From Albula goreensis (Eukaryota > Chordata > Actinopteri > Albuliformes > Albulidae), in NCBI GenBank assembly GCA_022829145.1, contig CM040755.1, positions 14,834,063-14,898,062 on the forward strand: a stretch of 64,000 nt of DNA, in the 5' to 3' direction. Below the pieces are notes generated by a model, which was not told the origin of the DNA, made no database searches, and saw nothing but the letters and a program-made list of their open reading frames with translations. The translations under genes were made by a program, and so were the position numbers. Below are positions 24,483 through 37,360 of this stretch, one piece after another. The number at the start of each line of letters is the position of its first letter. Within the stretch, counting starts at the first letter, position 1.

Positions 24483-26627
24483 CAGCTTCATAAACATATG
24501 TGGTTAAATTCCTTTCAGCTTCTGGAGAAAGTTCATATTGCTCCTGCATTTAAATAAAGTTGAGCACACAGAACCGCTATGGGCAGCTTCTGAAGACATT
24601 ACCATGTACAAACATTTTAAACAGATTATTAACTAATAATATTCAGAGCACTAGATTTCTGAGTAGTTAGGATGATGAGTTTCAATGAATTTAGTTAATA
24701 TAGAGTACCCTTCCTCTACCTCAAACATGTAGGCTTCAGGCTTTTGTTGAATCTATCCCTTTGAAAAATCATCTGCTTTTCAGCCAGGTGTATCCTAATA
24801 AACAGTTATAAATCATTAAGACCCATTTCCTTGTGTCATGCTCTCAAGTGTTGGTCAGTTAACTACTGAAACTATTTTCTTGTCAGTGTTCCCTACTGAG
24901 CAGGATATGTTTGAGAGTTTCTATTCAGAAATGGAGGGTTAATTAGCATGCAAAACCCCACTCAGAGGTCTTTCACATACACTATTGTAATTCCAATGCT
25001 CCTCTGTTTGTTCTCAGAATATAGATACAGGGGCCACTGCAAAGTTCAAAATGGAACCTAAATAGTACATTTTAAGACAGCAAACTGACTGGTGTGAAAG
25101 CAAGAACATTTCTCACAACCTCAATTGCCCCTCTGTGATGCACCAGAACTAATCAATCTAGAATTAAAATGTAATATGTGAAAGACCACCACATTAATCT
25201 CTTCTAAAAACTGGTGTGAACGTCTCAAAAATAACCCCTGATGTGGCATGGTTAAGACTTGCTGAAATCTATAAAATGATCTCTGTCATTTTATACTTAA
25301 CATATCAATTTTTACTGTAATTGGCCAAAATGCAATGCAAATAGACTTCAAGAGGTAATTAAAAGAGAGCCACAGATAAATAATTTTACTATATGTATTT
25401 GGGATGCAATTTTAATTCGATTAGGGTATGAGGATCATCCAATGAGGTTTTGTTGATTAAATGTAAGCTGGCTGAATGTGATATTTTCCATTTTCCTTTA
25501 TGCTTCTTAATGTCAAATATTATAAGGGAGAACAAATAATGGATGGTTTGTATTGTAACATGGCGCATAACTGCAAATACTTGAGTTTGTCCTTATGTGA
25601 CACAGACATGATTTAAGTAGAGAAAACAGAGCTAATCCTTCTGTCCGAGTGAGCTGAGATCACCCCGCTGGTCTGCAAGCCTCGGCTCAGAGGGGGGACG
25701 TCTGATCAAACGTTCAGGTCCATGCTCCGACAGCAAAGGTCCCACAGCGAGGACGTGGAGTGGAAAGACATTTGTAGACTTGTTGCCGAGTTACATTTCA
25801 AGGCAACTTGACTGGCTGAGCTTAAGCCCCCATTGGTGCAGTCAAAATCCCACCCCAAGGACCAGACCCAGCACACTCTAACAACCAACTACACCCACTG
25901 TAGTGGCTCCTCCCTCTCACTTTACCCCCAAATCCCTGGAATAGCCCCATAACAGCAAGGTTCAGCCTAGATTCACTCTTCAAAATACTGATTTGACACC
26001 TGCTCTGACAGAACAAGAACAAGGTGTCTGGTAGTTTCGGCCCACCCCTGTAATCCCTAGCCCATTGAGGCAGTGCAGGCTGATTCCTTGCACTGCTCTG
26101 CAGATGTGCCCTGGGTCAAGTGGAGGTTAGAGTACAGTCCTCGCTGTTGTGCGTCCACCGCGTGGGCTCAGGCAAGCTGGACCACACAGCAGCCGGCACC
26201 GGATGGCCTTGGAGAAGGGGCCATCGTAACAGCGGTGTCCACAGTGCTATGCCTCGCAAGGCACAGGGCGCTCACCAGGGCCCTTTCTCCTGCAGTAAAG
26301 CCCCACTGATCCTGCATTTGTTCTGCTGTTGAGCAGCCAGCACTCACCGCACGCCAACCCGAAACTCTGCTGCAAGTGTCAGCAACCCAATCAGAGCACT
26401 CATAAAGGTGGAGATGCGGCCTGGAAGAGTGTTCTTTTAGCAACGAAATGACCTTTCCAAAGGTGCTTTACATGTTATAATGTGCCAACAAATTAAGCTG
26501 ATCAGTCTAAGGGGGGTAGACAGAGAGGGAGGAGAGAGAGGGAGGGGTGCAAATCTAATCAGAAGCAGCCCTTCCACCTGTGGGCGTCTGGAAGTGATTT
26601 CATCAGCAGGGCCGAACCACAGTCCCA

Positions 26628-26975
26628 GTGCTCACATATACACATTCTCACTGACACACATACACACAGATACACACACACATTCACAATCACACATATA
26701 TACACACAGATAAACAAACACATTCACACTCACGCACATACACAAATTCACACTCACACAAATACATTGAGATACACACTCATTCACATATATACACACA
26801 TGCACACACAGCTATAAATGCATTCACACTCACACACACACAGCTATACACACATTCACACTCAAACACATGCACACAAAATAAAACACACACATGCATA
26901 TCAAAGACAGAGACAGACACACAAGCAGATACAAACATATGTGTCACAGACACACACATATACACACATGCTGCC
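26628..26975. repeat. Degenerate CA-rich minisatellite
   Basis: About 350 bases made of CACA with recurring ATTCACACTCA and ACACAGCTATA words. Two copies of a longer unit (CACACACAGCTATA followed within 10-15 bases by CATTCACACTCA) occur at about 26802-26832 and 26832-26865, so it is more than a plain CA repeat. Confidence 0.85.
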
Positions 26976-28036
26976 TTACTTAATTTTCTCACAGTACTCC
27001 TTCTCAGAGAATGGAAGCTTTCTCTGAAATCAAAATAAGTCCTGCCATTTTTTCCACTTCCAAAAACCAGTATCTGTATCTTACTCTCTCTGTAAGGCAA
27101 TGGACCCTTGGAGAAAAATCAGACAACACTTTGCATTCCACCAATTCAACACAGTCTCATTATTGAGAAATTGCGAAGAAAAATATTTTTCCAAACTGAA
27201 AACTCTGTTAAATTGAGGAAATTCTACACTCACTATTTGGCTTATATCATCATTACAAAAGCTACATGGCACAGCTACATCTCTGCAACTGACAAAAACC
27301 CAATGGGAACTTCAGTCTATGGTGGGATTTGATTTGTTTTGCAGTTCATATGTTTAAGTCAATTGCTTAATAATGTTTAATATGCAACTAGATTTGAAAA
27401 ACTCCATTAATGTAGAGAGAGTGGTTGCTGTCTAGATATTTGTATCAATATATATTTGTGCATGTATATGACTTATATACGACGGACAATTTGTCAGTCA
27501 TCATCTGCCACCTGCCAGTACTCATGTAACAACACTGTAATCTGCAAAAGGCTTCATATACTTTTGTGATCCAGCTTGTTCCTTAATGGTGCAGGACAGA
27601 TACTCAGTATGTCATGGTTTTCAGACCTGTGAAGATGAATAACTTTGTGCAATGTCATTTTTCCCGTTTGCTGAAACCCCCCTGCAATGTGGTAAGATTA
27701 AATGCTGACGCTGACGGACTACGGCCCCATCCTTTCTGAATGAGGTGTTGGGGTTGTCTCCTGCCCCCCTACAGCACACTTTTTTAAAGCAGCCTCTTGT
27801 TGCTGGCTAGCTCCCTCATGTGATAAATTCTTCCGTATTCATCATCGTCTGTACTGTATGTAGAACAGATGAGATTAGGTCAGGCCCTGGGTGCGGGGGC
27901 TGACAGTTAAATTGGAAGCAAATGAGCGAGCCTCAGTCTCTTGCTTGTGTAACCCAGCTGGGCCCACCACATCATTAGACTCCTCAATTAAAGCTAAATA
28001 AATTCACTCCCAAAAACCTGATACTTTTCACCTGAA

Positions 28037-28095
28037 ATGACAGAGAGGGAGAGAATGAGAGAGAGGAGAGGAAGACAGAGGAGAGAGGGACCAAA
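28037..28095. repeat. Purine (GA) tract
   Basis: Nearly pure purine run on the + strand (GAGAGGGAGAGAATGAGAGAG...). Low complexity; pyrimidine-rich in transcript sense. Confidence 0.8.
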
Positions 28096-28896
28096 AAAGA
28101 GAGTGATAGAGCAGGGAGACCTAAATATTATGCTAAGCCTCCTGAATGGAACTCAGGAACGCTATGAAAACATGGTCTGGCCAGCAATGAACCATTTGGG
28201 AGCTGGCCTTGTGGGCCAGTGTCTGAATGAATTGAGCTTCTGACGCAGAGTAGACCTTCCTCGAGAAGAACTGCGTTTATTTATAAGATGAGTTCTTGGG
28301 GGCTTAAATGAGCTATTTCAAAAGACAAAATCATGACGTCCCTATCAGATAGGATCTGCTCTGTGGAAAGTAATCTTCACTTAGCTGTCCTCTGGCAGTT
28401 ATTAACTGATCGTTTCCAGCCCCCACAGAAGTGAACTGGCATCATTAGTGTCCTGCTGGACAGTGTCTAAACCTGTACGAGCCACAAATCTCTGTCAGTC
28501 ATCACAAAATGCATTTTCTTCAAAGCTCCCAAAAGAGTCTGAAAAAAAGAACAATATTGTCCATCCTATCTTCATATCATGTACCCCAAAGGAAAGGCAA
28601 AGAGCCACTATAAATAAATCTGAGCAGAACTACAGGAAGCTTGACCTCTCCCTTCTCCTTGGACTCTAGCTCTTAGGTCAATTAAAACTCAAATCTAAAA
28701 AAGATCCCCCTCCCCCCCACACCACCAACTTGGACTCTAGGCCTTTTTAGACCCTACCCTGAGACAGACACACAAAGACTGACATTACAGAGGAACTAAA
28801 AATAACCCACAATAACTCTTAGAAGTAAAGCTCAGAAGTTGCTGTTTCCACTTCCCCTTCGGTGTTGGACTCTGTAGGCAGAGCGGGCCGGTTTAC

Positions 28897-29024
28897 CTGG
28901 CACTTCCCGCTCACACAGAGGTCTGCCTCGTAGGGACCACACGGCGTACCATCCAGGACACGCTCAGCCACTAAGACTGGAGCATCCCGACCCACAGGGG
29001 TGCAAAACAGGGCGCATGGCTTTT
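28897..29024 (-). CDS. adamts17: adamts17 exon (inferred exon 13): cysteine-rich region
   Basis: 128 nt, two bases completing a Glu codon, ends phase 0, acceptor CACCCAG, donor GTAAAC. It encodes (E)[20 protein letters not shown], then [19 protein letters not shown] and KCQ. The VxDGTxC...LCVxGxCQ pattern is the ADAMTS cysteine-rich signature. GPYEADLC is ADAMTS17-like. EKPCALFC resembles ADAMTS19 more than human ADAMTS17 (DKPCELYC), as recalled. In-frame readthrough past the donor exists but is intronic. Confidence 0.94.
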
Positions 29025-31394
29025 CTGGGTGTGGGAAATAAAAAAAAAAAACAAGATTCACCATTCATTCATTATTCATGTGACACTCAGCAAAGATCTG
29101 AATAATTTCTTTTGGTATTTTTTTCATACGCTTACACTGAGCCTCTGTACCCAGACAAAATAATGTGAGACAGCCTGTATCTATGGGTATTTTATATGTC
29201 GAATCTTCCTTCTTTCCCTGTTGAGGTTGTTATCCTTCCAGAAAGATGTTGAAGAACTCCACAGGCGTCCTCTGTGAGTGACATCCTTGATGAGTCACAA
29301 TGATGATCTATAAATGCCCGAGACCACTCAATCTGCCACGGATAACAAAGGAAGACTTCCCATGAATTACAGCAAAAGAGATCAAAGACGAGAAGCATCA
29401 CAGTGCCTGTCCTTGATCCCATTCCCGCAAAGCTGCATGGAAAGGGTACTTGTGCAGGTTTTGATTTACGTTTCACTGAGAAAAAAATCAGAAGCCTTTA
29501 CAATGATGGACATTTTGAAGAAAGAGGAAAAAGAAGAGATTAAGTGAAGATTTATCAAAAAGAATCCAATCAGTGGCAAAGCTCACAGAAAAGTAAAAGC
29601 AGGAGCCTCTTTGAGAGGTTTGTCTTATAAGCTTCTCTCTAAAATGTTTTGGTAACATTAGTCTGATATTTTCAGATTGTAGGGAGTAATCGGACTGCAA
29701 CTTGAGAACAAATTGGACAGGCCATAAAATGACTCAAGCAAGATCTATTTTTCATTTTATTTTCCATCTTAATTATTAACCATATATCAATATTAGGCAG
29801 TGTTCTTAATCAGAGACTGCAAATTTTTTTTAATTACTTACCGCTCTCCCAGTGTTCAGCATTCCCCTGCCACCACACAGTCTCATAAAATCAACAGTAG
29901 AACCTCATTAACTTGAATGGGGTGAGCAGTTGGCTGCCACCCTATTATGTGGTGATTGCATGCAAATGATTTTAAATTAGGGTACATGCTCCCTCTCATT
30001 GGTGTATTTTAATTGAAATCAGGAAGTTTACAGTTGTTTTGGTTTTAATATGGAAGAGTAAGCAGTTCTAAAACTTCAAACACAATCTGGAAACAAAATA
30101 TATCAACACCATCCCCACATTAATGAGTAAATATTAGTTTAATGATCCATTGCCAAGTTTATCCCAAGATCCCTGTTTCAGAACTACGTTTATAAAATAT
30201 GTTACATTTCACTTCACTTCAGAGAATGCACAATTTTAATAGATTACTGGCTTTTTGCATAATGAGAATTTAGCTGTAAACTATATTCCTGAAATAAATG
30301 TGAATGTCTAAGGTCCACTGGATCCTCAAGCATGCCATGTCTCAATTGAGGTGCTACACAACGAATGAATTACAATTTTTCTGACTTCTTGTCAGTTAAA
30401 ACTCAACCATGCATTCACTGCAATATTGCTTTTGCTAGGTAGAGACAGAGTTGGTGCATTGCAGTTCCACTGCCCTCAGATAAACACACATCCGCATCCT
30501 GTTATAAAGTTAAAAAAGCATACATTTGGCAAGCAGCTGTAATAATTCTACCCAGTGACAATGAATTAAACGGGACACTGATTAAAGGTTGCACGTTTTT
30601 ATAAAAAGCATTGGACCACACATTCTAGGAAATGATTATTTTCACTCCACTTTCATATACATACTGCTCTCATTAGTTTTTGTACAGATCTGTCAAAATC
30701 AATGTCATATCTGACGTAAGCATTTATTTGAGGAAATGAAAATAATACACATATTTTGGCTGACGTAAACCCCATGCAGAAACTAAAGTGTTGTTCAAAG
30801 TTAAAGAGAAAGGAAAGAAAGGTACATTCAGCTAAATGTATTTAACCACTTTACCACTGATCTCAAACCCAGCTTGCCAACCCAGCCAACTAAGAACAGG
30901 AGCAGTTTTTGCTAAGCAGCAACATATAATAATGCTGTCCCTTTTTAATTTTCATTAATTTCATGGCAAGCTCCTCTCTTCTGAAAAAGGTGAAAATGGC
31001 GAAGGGAGGGCAGTGGCTGCCCTGTGAGAGAACACGGCGGCTCTGTGATCTTGCGTGGGATGCGTGACTGATGCATGACTCTGAGTCTAACAGCGAGAGA
31101 ACATTATTCAAAAGCTGCAATAAAAGCCGCAGGTGTTCCAGCTCTGCCAGAGAGAAATCTCTGAGACTCTATAAGACTCATTCCTGGCACAAGCAGGTCG
31201 CAGATGTTAGGGGCACAGAGCGGATATGAAATTACACAGCATTAAATTGTATATACATTTTTTATGAAAATAAATAAATAAATAATGGGATTAGCACAGG
31301 CCAGGAAATCAATGTAAAGTTGTAACCCTTTCTGTCTACTTAATTTTGTGACGTGGCCTGAAGTGCAGCTGTTGTGGAATAACATTCAGCTCAC
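29025..31394 (-). other. Intron 12 (2.4 kb)
   Basis: AT-rich; a poly-A tract (about 29040-29051) adjoins the acceptor region of the exon at 28897-29024. Nothing else recognised. Confidence 0.72.
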
Positions 31395-31564
31395 CGTCGT
31401 TCACGACGGCCGTCCACATGTTGTTCTTCTTCTTGCTGGTCTGCCGGTCGTGTGAGTGGCACTGTTGGTCCCTGAAAGTGGGTAGACCCTTTGCACAGGG
31501 GGGTCCCTCACAGGCTTTGTGCTCCACGCTGGCCTTCTGGCAGTGCCTTCCCCCAGGCCCCGGG
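31395..31564 (-). CDS. adamts17: adamts17 exon (inferred exon 12): TSR1 end and start of cysteine-rich region
   Basis: 170 nt, acceptor TCTGCAG, donor GTGAGC, one base completing a Pro codon at entry and one base left at exit. It encodes [20 protein letters not shown] and PPCAKG, finishing TSR1. [20 protein letters not shown] and [10 protein letters not shown] then enter the cysteine-rich region. FRxxQCxxH is the usual opening of that region in ADAMTS proteins. The KKKNN linker is lysine-rich, as in the human protein. Confidence 0.94.
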
Positions 31565-32562
31565 CTGCAGACAGAGGGGAGAAGTATCAGCTTAAAATAC
31601 CCACCCCCGCATCGTAAATTAAACCGACTCTGCTGTTATGCTCCGGCTGCCCTCAGGGCTCGGCCATCTGCTGGAACGAGTCTCCAGCTCCAGGTGAAGC
31701 CAACGCTTTCGGTAGAGGAGCAGGCTGCAAACGACCCCTCTTAACCTCTGGATGGAAAACAAAACAGACAGACAGACAGACAGAAAGGCAGGCAGGCAAG
31801 CAGGGCAGGTAGTGGCATTAACACCCTGGCCCGCTTGCGTCAGCTGCAGCCGGTTTCTGTGAGATTTACTATATGAGCCGGGCCTAGGGCGCAGGAGCGT
31901 GCAATGCTAACAACGCTGTATTCATACTGGAGTGCCACTAAAAATGTCTTCATCTTCAAAACCAGAGCATAAAAAGTTACTCAGACTTCTTGGACCACCT
32001 TTGCTACGGCTCCCCTCCTGTGTTGGCATAGAGAAATTCCCGATTTCTGTTCATCTTGAAATTATTACCCAGCATCTCTTGCCAACAGAACTTTCTATCC
32101 CCCTCCCCTCTCTCTCTGGCAAGTTGATCGCTTTTGCATTCAGTGGGAACTCTTCTTGCAGCTTTGCGACCATCATTGCAGTGTAAAGAGAGGCTTCCTT
32201 TGCCCAAATACAAATAAAAACAGCATGTTCTATTGATGGATTTCCAGGTTTAGGGAACAACATGAATGCAATCTCTGAATTAACAGTCACAGACCTTATT
32301 GTTGGAAGAGAAAACAATATTGGAGGCATTATTTAGCCGTTATAACAAATATGATATTCCAGACACCTAACAGTATCATGCAACATGCGGAATACCTGTA
32401 TATTGCCAGATTGTGCTTTATCATTCTGTACTGATTGACAGCGTTACATTTGAAATGAATGGGCAGAGCTGGGGGAGGTGCAAACAGGTTCAGTCGATGA
32501 TGTCTGACAGTGATGTGCCAATGGGGGTAAGACGGTGATAATGGAGCTGTGCTCAGACTTAC
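31565..32562 (-). other. Intron 11 (1.0 kb)
   Basis: Short intron with a (CAGA)n/(GGCA)n simple repeat at 31765-31800. No other element was recognised. Confidence 0.75.
31765..31800. repeat. (CAGA)n-(GGCA)n simple repeat
   Basis: About five CAGA units followed by GGCA units. Tetranucleotide microsatellite. Confidence 0.85.
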
Positions 32563-32708
32563 GGGGGGTTGTCACACTTCCTCTGGCGGAACCGCACACC
32601 TGTCCCGCAGGTGCGGCTGCACATGCTCCACTGGCTCCAGGCACTCCAGTCTCCGTCCACGTGCTGGGGGATGGGCGTCTTACTGACGCAGTCTCCTGCC
32701 CTGCACCA
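32563..32708 (-). CDS. adamts17: adamts17 exon (inferred exon 11): disintegrin end and TSR1
   Basis: 146 nt, acceptor CCTCAG, donor GTAAGT, phase 0 in and two bases out. It encodes [19 protein letters not shown], closing the disintegrin-like module, then [20 protein letters not shown] to open TSR1. WSAWSQW gives WxxW C-mannosylation sites and CSRTCG is a good O-fucosylation site. [11 protein letters not shown] ends the exon. Only 232 bp of intron separates it from the exon at 32941-33042. Confidence 0.95.
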
Positions 32709-32940
32709 CTGAGGCAGCAAACAAACACCTGTCATACAGCACACCAGGCCCCCAAAGACCCAGCTCTCCATGTGACAAACACAGGCATGCATTTCCATAA
32801 ATCTGTCACCCATATATCCTATGGTTCTTGCATATATTCTGAAGGAATAGATGCCAATTTTGACAAACATGTTAAATAACTGTGCTTTTCAACTTGATTT
32901 TGCATTCCAAGCATGTTAATCTGGCTCATGCAGGCCTTAC

Positions 32941-33042
32941 CTTGTCTGCTCCACACTCTGTCCCATCCAGAGGAGGGTCCAGTTTGGTTTTGCAGGAAGT
33001 GTCCCCCTCCACCAAACACCAGAGTCCAGCACACATCAGGTG
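32941..33042 (-). CDS. adamts17: adamts17 exon (inferred exon 10): disintegrin-like module
   Basis: 102 nt, exactly 34 codons, phase 0 at both ends, acceptor CTTTCAG, donor GTAAGG. It encodes [20 protein letters not shown] and then [14 protein letters not shown]. The LWC...C and DGTxCG signatures are conserved in ADAMTS disintegrin-like modules. The sequence is nearly identical to human ADAMTS17 as I recall it. The exon carries five cysteines expected to form disulfides. Confidence 0.95.
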
Positions 33043-35689
33043 CTGAAAGACAGTGGAACAACCATGACTCTCATTGGCCCTCCGTAACCAATTATCTCAT
33101 TGGCCATCCCAAATGAAGTCTTGTTTTCCATCTTTTTACTTTCAGGCACTGCCAGAATCTTTTTAAAAATTTTGTCAGCTTTTGCCATGACGACTGATTA
33201 AGCATGGAACAGTTGTGATAGTTGCTTTCACTATTCTCCTGTTTTTCCTGCTTCTCTTTGAGAATCTTAACTGCTGTCCTGATCTTGGTAAGGGAACAAT
33301 ATTTTCACCTATTTCTGGAATTGAGAAACAGGTTGGCTTACCAGCACCATGGTCCCCATCCAATGTAGTGATAGGCCAGATAGCCAGGAAATGTGGTATT
33401 TCATTGTGTGGGGCTTGGTGATTGAGGGGGTGGGATGGTAATCTCGATAATCATACTCTTTTATTGGCCCAACAGGACATATGGTACTTTTATGGCTTGG
33501 GGAACTGCATTCACAGATGGCTGAGAATGCAACATTCAATGGAGGCTGCCTCTCTGACCGTGTCTTTATCCAACACCATAAAGCTGTCATCGGTACAAGC
33601 CTTGAAAATTTACCTTGTACTTACTCAGTCACGGGTCAGGAGGAAGATCAACTACGAAACCTCAAACGCTTCATCAAGCTAAGAATGTCTCATTTAAGTG
33701 CATGCATACACATGCAACAGGGTAGGTGGCTGAGCTGTCCGTAAAAGTCAAAAGATTATAAAACAAGAACATTTATAGCAAAGCTTTTAATGTTTCATTG
33801 AGGGTATGAAATGTGCAGTGGATAAATATGTGCTGAAATACATGAATATGAGAGGTAGGTCCGGAGAAATTTTACAAAGCAATTTCAAGGCTTTTCAGAT
33901 CTGTGAAATATGGTTTGTGGTTTTTAAAGTGCAATAATTACAGCTAGACATGGCATTTAGTGACAATATTTCAGTTTCATAACAGTTATGGTTTGTCAGT
34001 GCATTCAGTATATGGCTGTGTGAAAGGGTAGAGGAGGGTTAGGAGACTGTGACCCATGGTATTTTCAACCAATCAGCGTCCACTACAGGCTACCAAGAGG
34101 ACATGCTCTGTCCCCAAATGAGTCCCCAAATGCTGCACCTCACTCAGGAGGTAACATGTAGAAGTGTTACCTCTCTTGAGCAAGCGAATGGGAGGTTTCC
34201 TAACTAGCACTGATTAACCAAAATTAGCTGCATTCTGCTCTCAGTGGCCCACTCTCTCTATCCATGACTTCAGGAAAAACATGTTTCCATCTTCGTGCTC
34301 TGCAGGCAACTGCTCATCTCATCACTGACAGCTCGTAGCGTGGAAGTTTTTCAGATGGCTCTCATAAACTGGCTAAATATGCTAAATTCCATTTACATAA
34401 CACAAATCATGTCAAACTTTTTTTTTTTTGCCTTCAGCAGTTGGTTAACTTGGCAGAACCTGATGGAAAGACCCGGCCCAAAGATTTCTACACTTCAGGT
34501 TGACAGCAAAGCTGGTGCTCAGAGAGATTTATGCAGAATGCAGTTGCTGAGACATCATCTTGTACCAGATTTCTAGTCGCCATCTATGTAAGCAGAAGGT
34601 CCATGAACTAGAAGGTTCATATTAAGGTACAGCTGCTGATCAGTCAGTACGCATACATAAAAAAGGCAGGAGTTAGTGTTTCCCTCACCTGGGAAGACAT
34701 TTATTCAGTTTCTTCCTTAGGATGTTCAATAATACTTTCAATCTTAAAGTCAAAGTCCCTGGGCAGTCAAGTCATCATTAAAATGTCATAATCTGACTAC
34801 TTTACTGGCCTCATTCTTTTGACCTCTGTCATCAAACAATCCATCCCTGTCAGGCCAGTTTTATGAGAAACACAAAGCTCGCTTTTGGTGTAAACCTTCA
34901 GGTTGCTTATACCTTTGCCCGCCATTTCAGCAGGTCTGCACTTCACAAGGTAAAAACAGGGGGTATTAGACAAATAGATATGACCCACACTATAGTTGCA
35001 AGACAATCCATTTACAATAGTCATGACTGTTGAATTATGTTTTGATATCAAAATAACATAGCACACATATTTTTGGAGAGATATTGCAACAAGCAAGGGA
35101 TTCACACAGAGGTGTGTCATGTGGTGACAGGCAAATCAGCACAGAACACACTGCTGATATATTGTATAATTGCATGCAACTTTGTTTTATTTTCATATTT
35201 TCTGCATTACAGTTGAAAACATGTCAGAGGCATGTCAGGAAAAAAGAGCTAAGCCATAACCTGATATCTTTATTACCTGACCCTGACCATCGGATCAACT
35301 GCTTGACATCGGTATGTCTTTTTATGAGGTTACCATGGCTACTTCAAAACCACACAGCAGCAATTCAGAGACAGTATACATGCTTTGACGATCACATTTC
35401 AAACCCAAGCCCAAGAAAAGAAATCTAATTGACTGATGATTCAAATACATTTATCCTTGGTCAACACTCTGAAAATGCAGCCAACCGGCTAATTTCTCTG
35501 TGTGGTAATGACAAAGTAAAATTATACCAGCTGTTAAATTGAAGGGGTCTGCTGATACCAATGTGTTCTGTCCAAATATACAAGGGGCCTGTGTCACAGA
35601 CCTGCCAGAATAGTTACAGTGGTTTTAGCTCAGGGACTAATCCTAAGAAAGCAATACAGAAGAGAGAAGAAAAGCAAGTCAAACTGTAC
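33043..35689 (-). other. Intron 9 (2.6 kb)
   Basis: No exon or mobile element recognised. A short direct repeat TCCCCAAATG occurs twice near 34111-34132. Confidence 0.7.
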
Positions 35690-35840
35690 CTCCATGTTAT
35701 TGCAGAATGTTGCGTTGGTCCCAAACAAAATCTGGCACTGCTCATCGGCGCTGTAGTGCATGCCAGGTAGCTTGGGGGGCAGGCGGACAGTGTAGTGGCT
35801 GCGGGGGTCTGTCTGCAGGAGGCATGCGCTGGCTTTCGAT
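35690..35840 (-). CDS. adamts17: adamts17 exon (inferred exon 9): end of catalytic domain, disintegrin-like module
   Basis: 151 nt, ending on a complete codon, donor GTACAG. The acceptor is GGACAG, with a poor pyrimidine tract just upstream. It encodes [14 protein letters not shown], then [16 protein letters not shown] and [20 protein letters not shown]. The LPGxxYxxxEQCxxxFG signature marks the start of the disintegrin-like module in ADAMTS proteins. NAT is a possible N-glycosylation sequon. Confidence 0.94.
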
Positions 35841-37360
35841 CTGTCCACCATGGGGAGCAATCAGCATTAAAACCCTGGTCACCCAATCCACACAAAACAA
35901 GGACAATAAACCACAGCCCACTACAGAGAGAGACATTTTCCCACAGGAAAAAAGTCAATTCAACCTAACCTAAACCCTCTGCTAAAGCTAGAGCAACACC
36001 CACTGTTTGTTTCACTATGGAGACTTTGACTTGACTTTGAATTTCAATTTTCACTGTGTCTCGGATGTATGGGGGGGGCGGTATTTTGACAATGGCCTGT
36101 CATACGTCAAAACTTAAAATCGTCAACAAATAATTAGAAGCACCTTTGTTTTCAATAACAAGATAAACTGGTCAAATATTTAAACAATGACTTCCACTGG
36201 AACCAAGGACAAGTCAAATGACCATCAGATTTAGCAGAACTTCCTATTATCTTCAGTTTCATTCTTCTCACTTACAAACACCTGTCTCAGTCACTTATTC
36301 CCTAGTGTTCAAAGTTTCAGGTGGTAAAGATTTCCAGAAAATGGCATCATATATTTGATACATGTGGGCGAAAAATTACATTACCGTGGGCTGGCTTTGT
36401 CTGGAGAAAAAGACATACGGTGGAAGCCAACCGTGCATGTGGAATGATGCATGGAAACTGACTGTAATGGTTAATAAGCAGCAGCCCAGTTTAATTAAAT
36501 TCACTATGTGTAATAATTACTTTTTTTGTTTGTGATGGGAAAAACAGCACACAACTATATGCTGTCATTTACAGAAATGTCACTTTCATGCTCTCTAATT
36601 TTCATTTCATGAGTCTCTGACTCAAGGCAACACTAAGGTTCTGCTTTCTCTATATGCATATATCACACACATCATAATGCACTTATTTATCAAACTATAG
36701 TCTATAAAAACACTGTTGAAGGACCCTTTTTAATGAAAAGACCTTAGACAACACTGTCTGGGCTTGGACACTGAAATGAATGGAACACTATCCATAGGAA
36801 AGCTATACTAATACATGTTTCAGGATGAGGTTTATGTTCCACTCTTGTAACCCTGAGTTATATATAAAACAGCAGTGGGCAGTTCGTCAATGTCAGCTCT
36901 GACCACACTACGCTGGTGCATGCTTTCACTGTACCCATGCCCCCATAAAGCTGCTCTGACACGTTTCTCCTTTGGGTCCAAGAGTTTCCTGCATCTCAGC
37001 CATCTCAGAGAAAAGGGTTTCATGGCAAATCAGCTTTTCCTGATCCATTAATGAGGATGTTGAACAGCAGAAATCACAGTCATATGTTCTGGAATGTTCT
37101 GAGTGAGCACTTAACAGGGAGCAGTATTGCATCATTGTCTGGAACAATGGTGACTCCCATGCTGGAACCATGTGGGTATACTGTACTAGTCAATTATCTT
37201 ACATTATTTTTCCTGTATTCTTAGATCTGAATAATTTAGACTAAATCCAACATCTCAAACTTTCAAGTCACATCCTAAGCCCAAATCTTCCCTGGAACGA
37301 CAAGCATTTGGCCTGCTGAAGAGTCAAGAAGAGAGATGAGCTGCTGGATTGTCATCTGAC
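35841..37360 (-). other. Intron 8 (1.5 kb)
   Basis: AT-rich with nothing recognised. Confidence 0.72.

Larger units (their letters stand above)
24279..28896 (-). other. Intron 13 (4.6 kb)
   Basis: Holds an 18-bp tandem repeat (24440-24482), a degenerate CA-rich minisatellite (26628-26975), a GA tract (28037-28095), a GC-rich patch at 26040-26345, and AT-rich stretches with ATGCAAAT and ATTAAA cores near 25310-25510 and 27955-28025. No exon was recognised. Confidence 0.72.

Noticed and set aside
28819-28896. Extension of the exon at 28897-29024
   Set aside because: In-frame readthrough after the GTAAAC donor; the next exon at 24158-24278 joins in phase and carries the conserved sequence.
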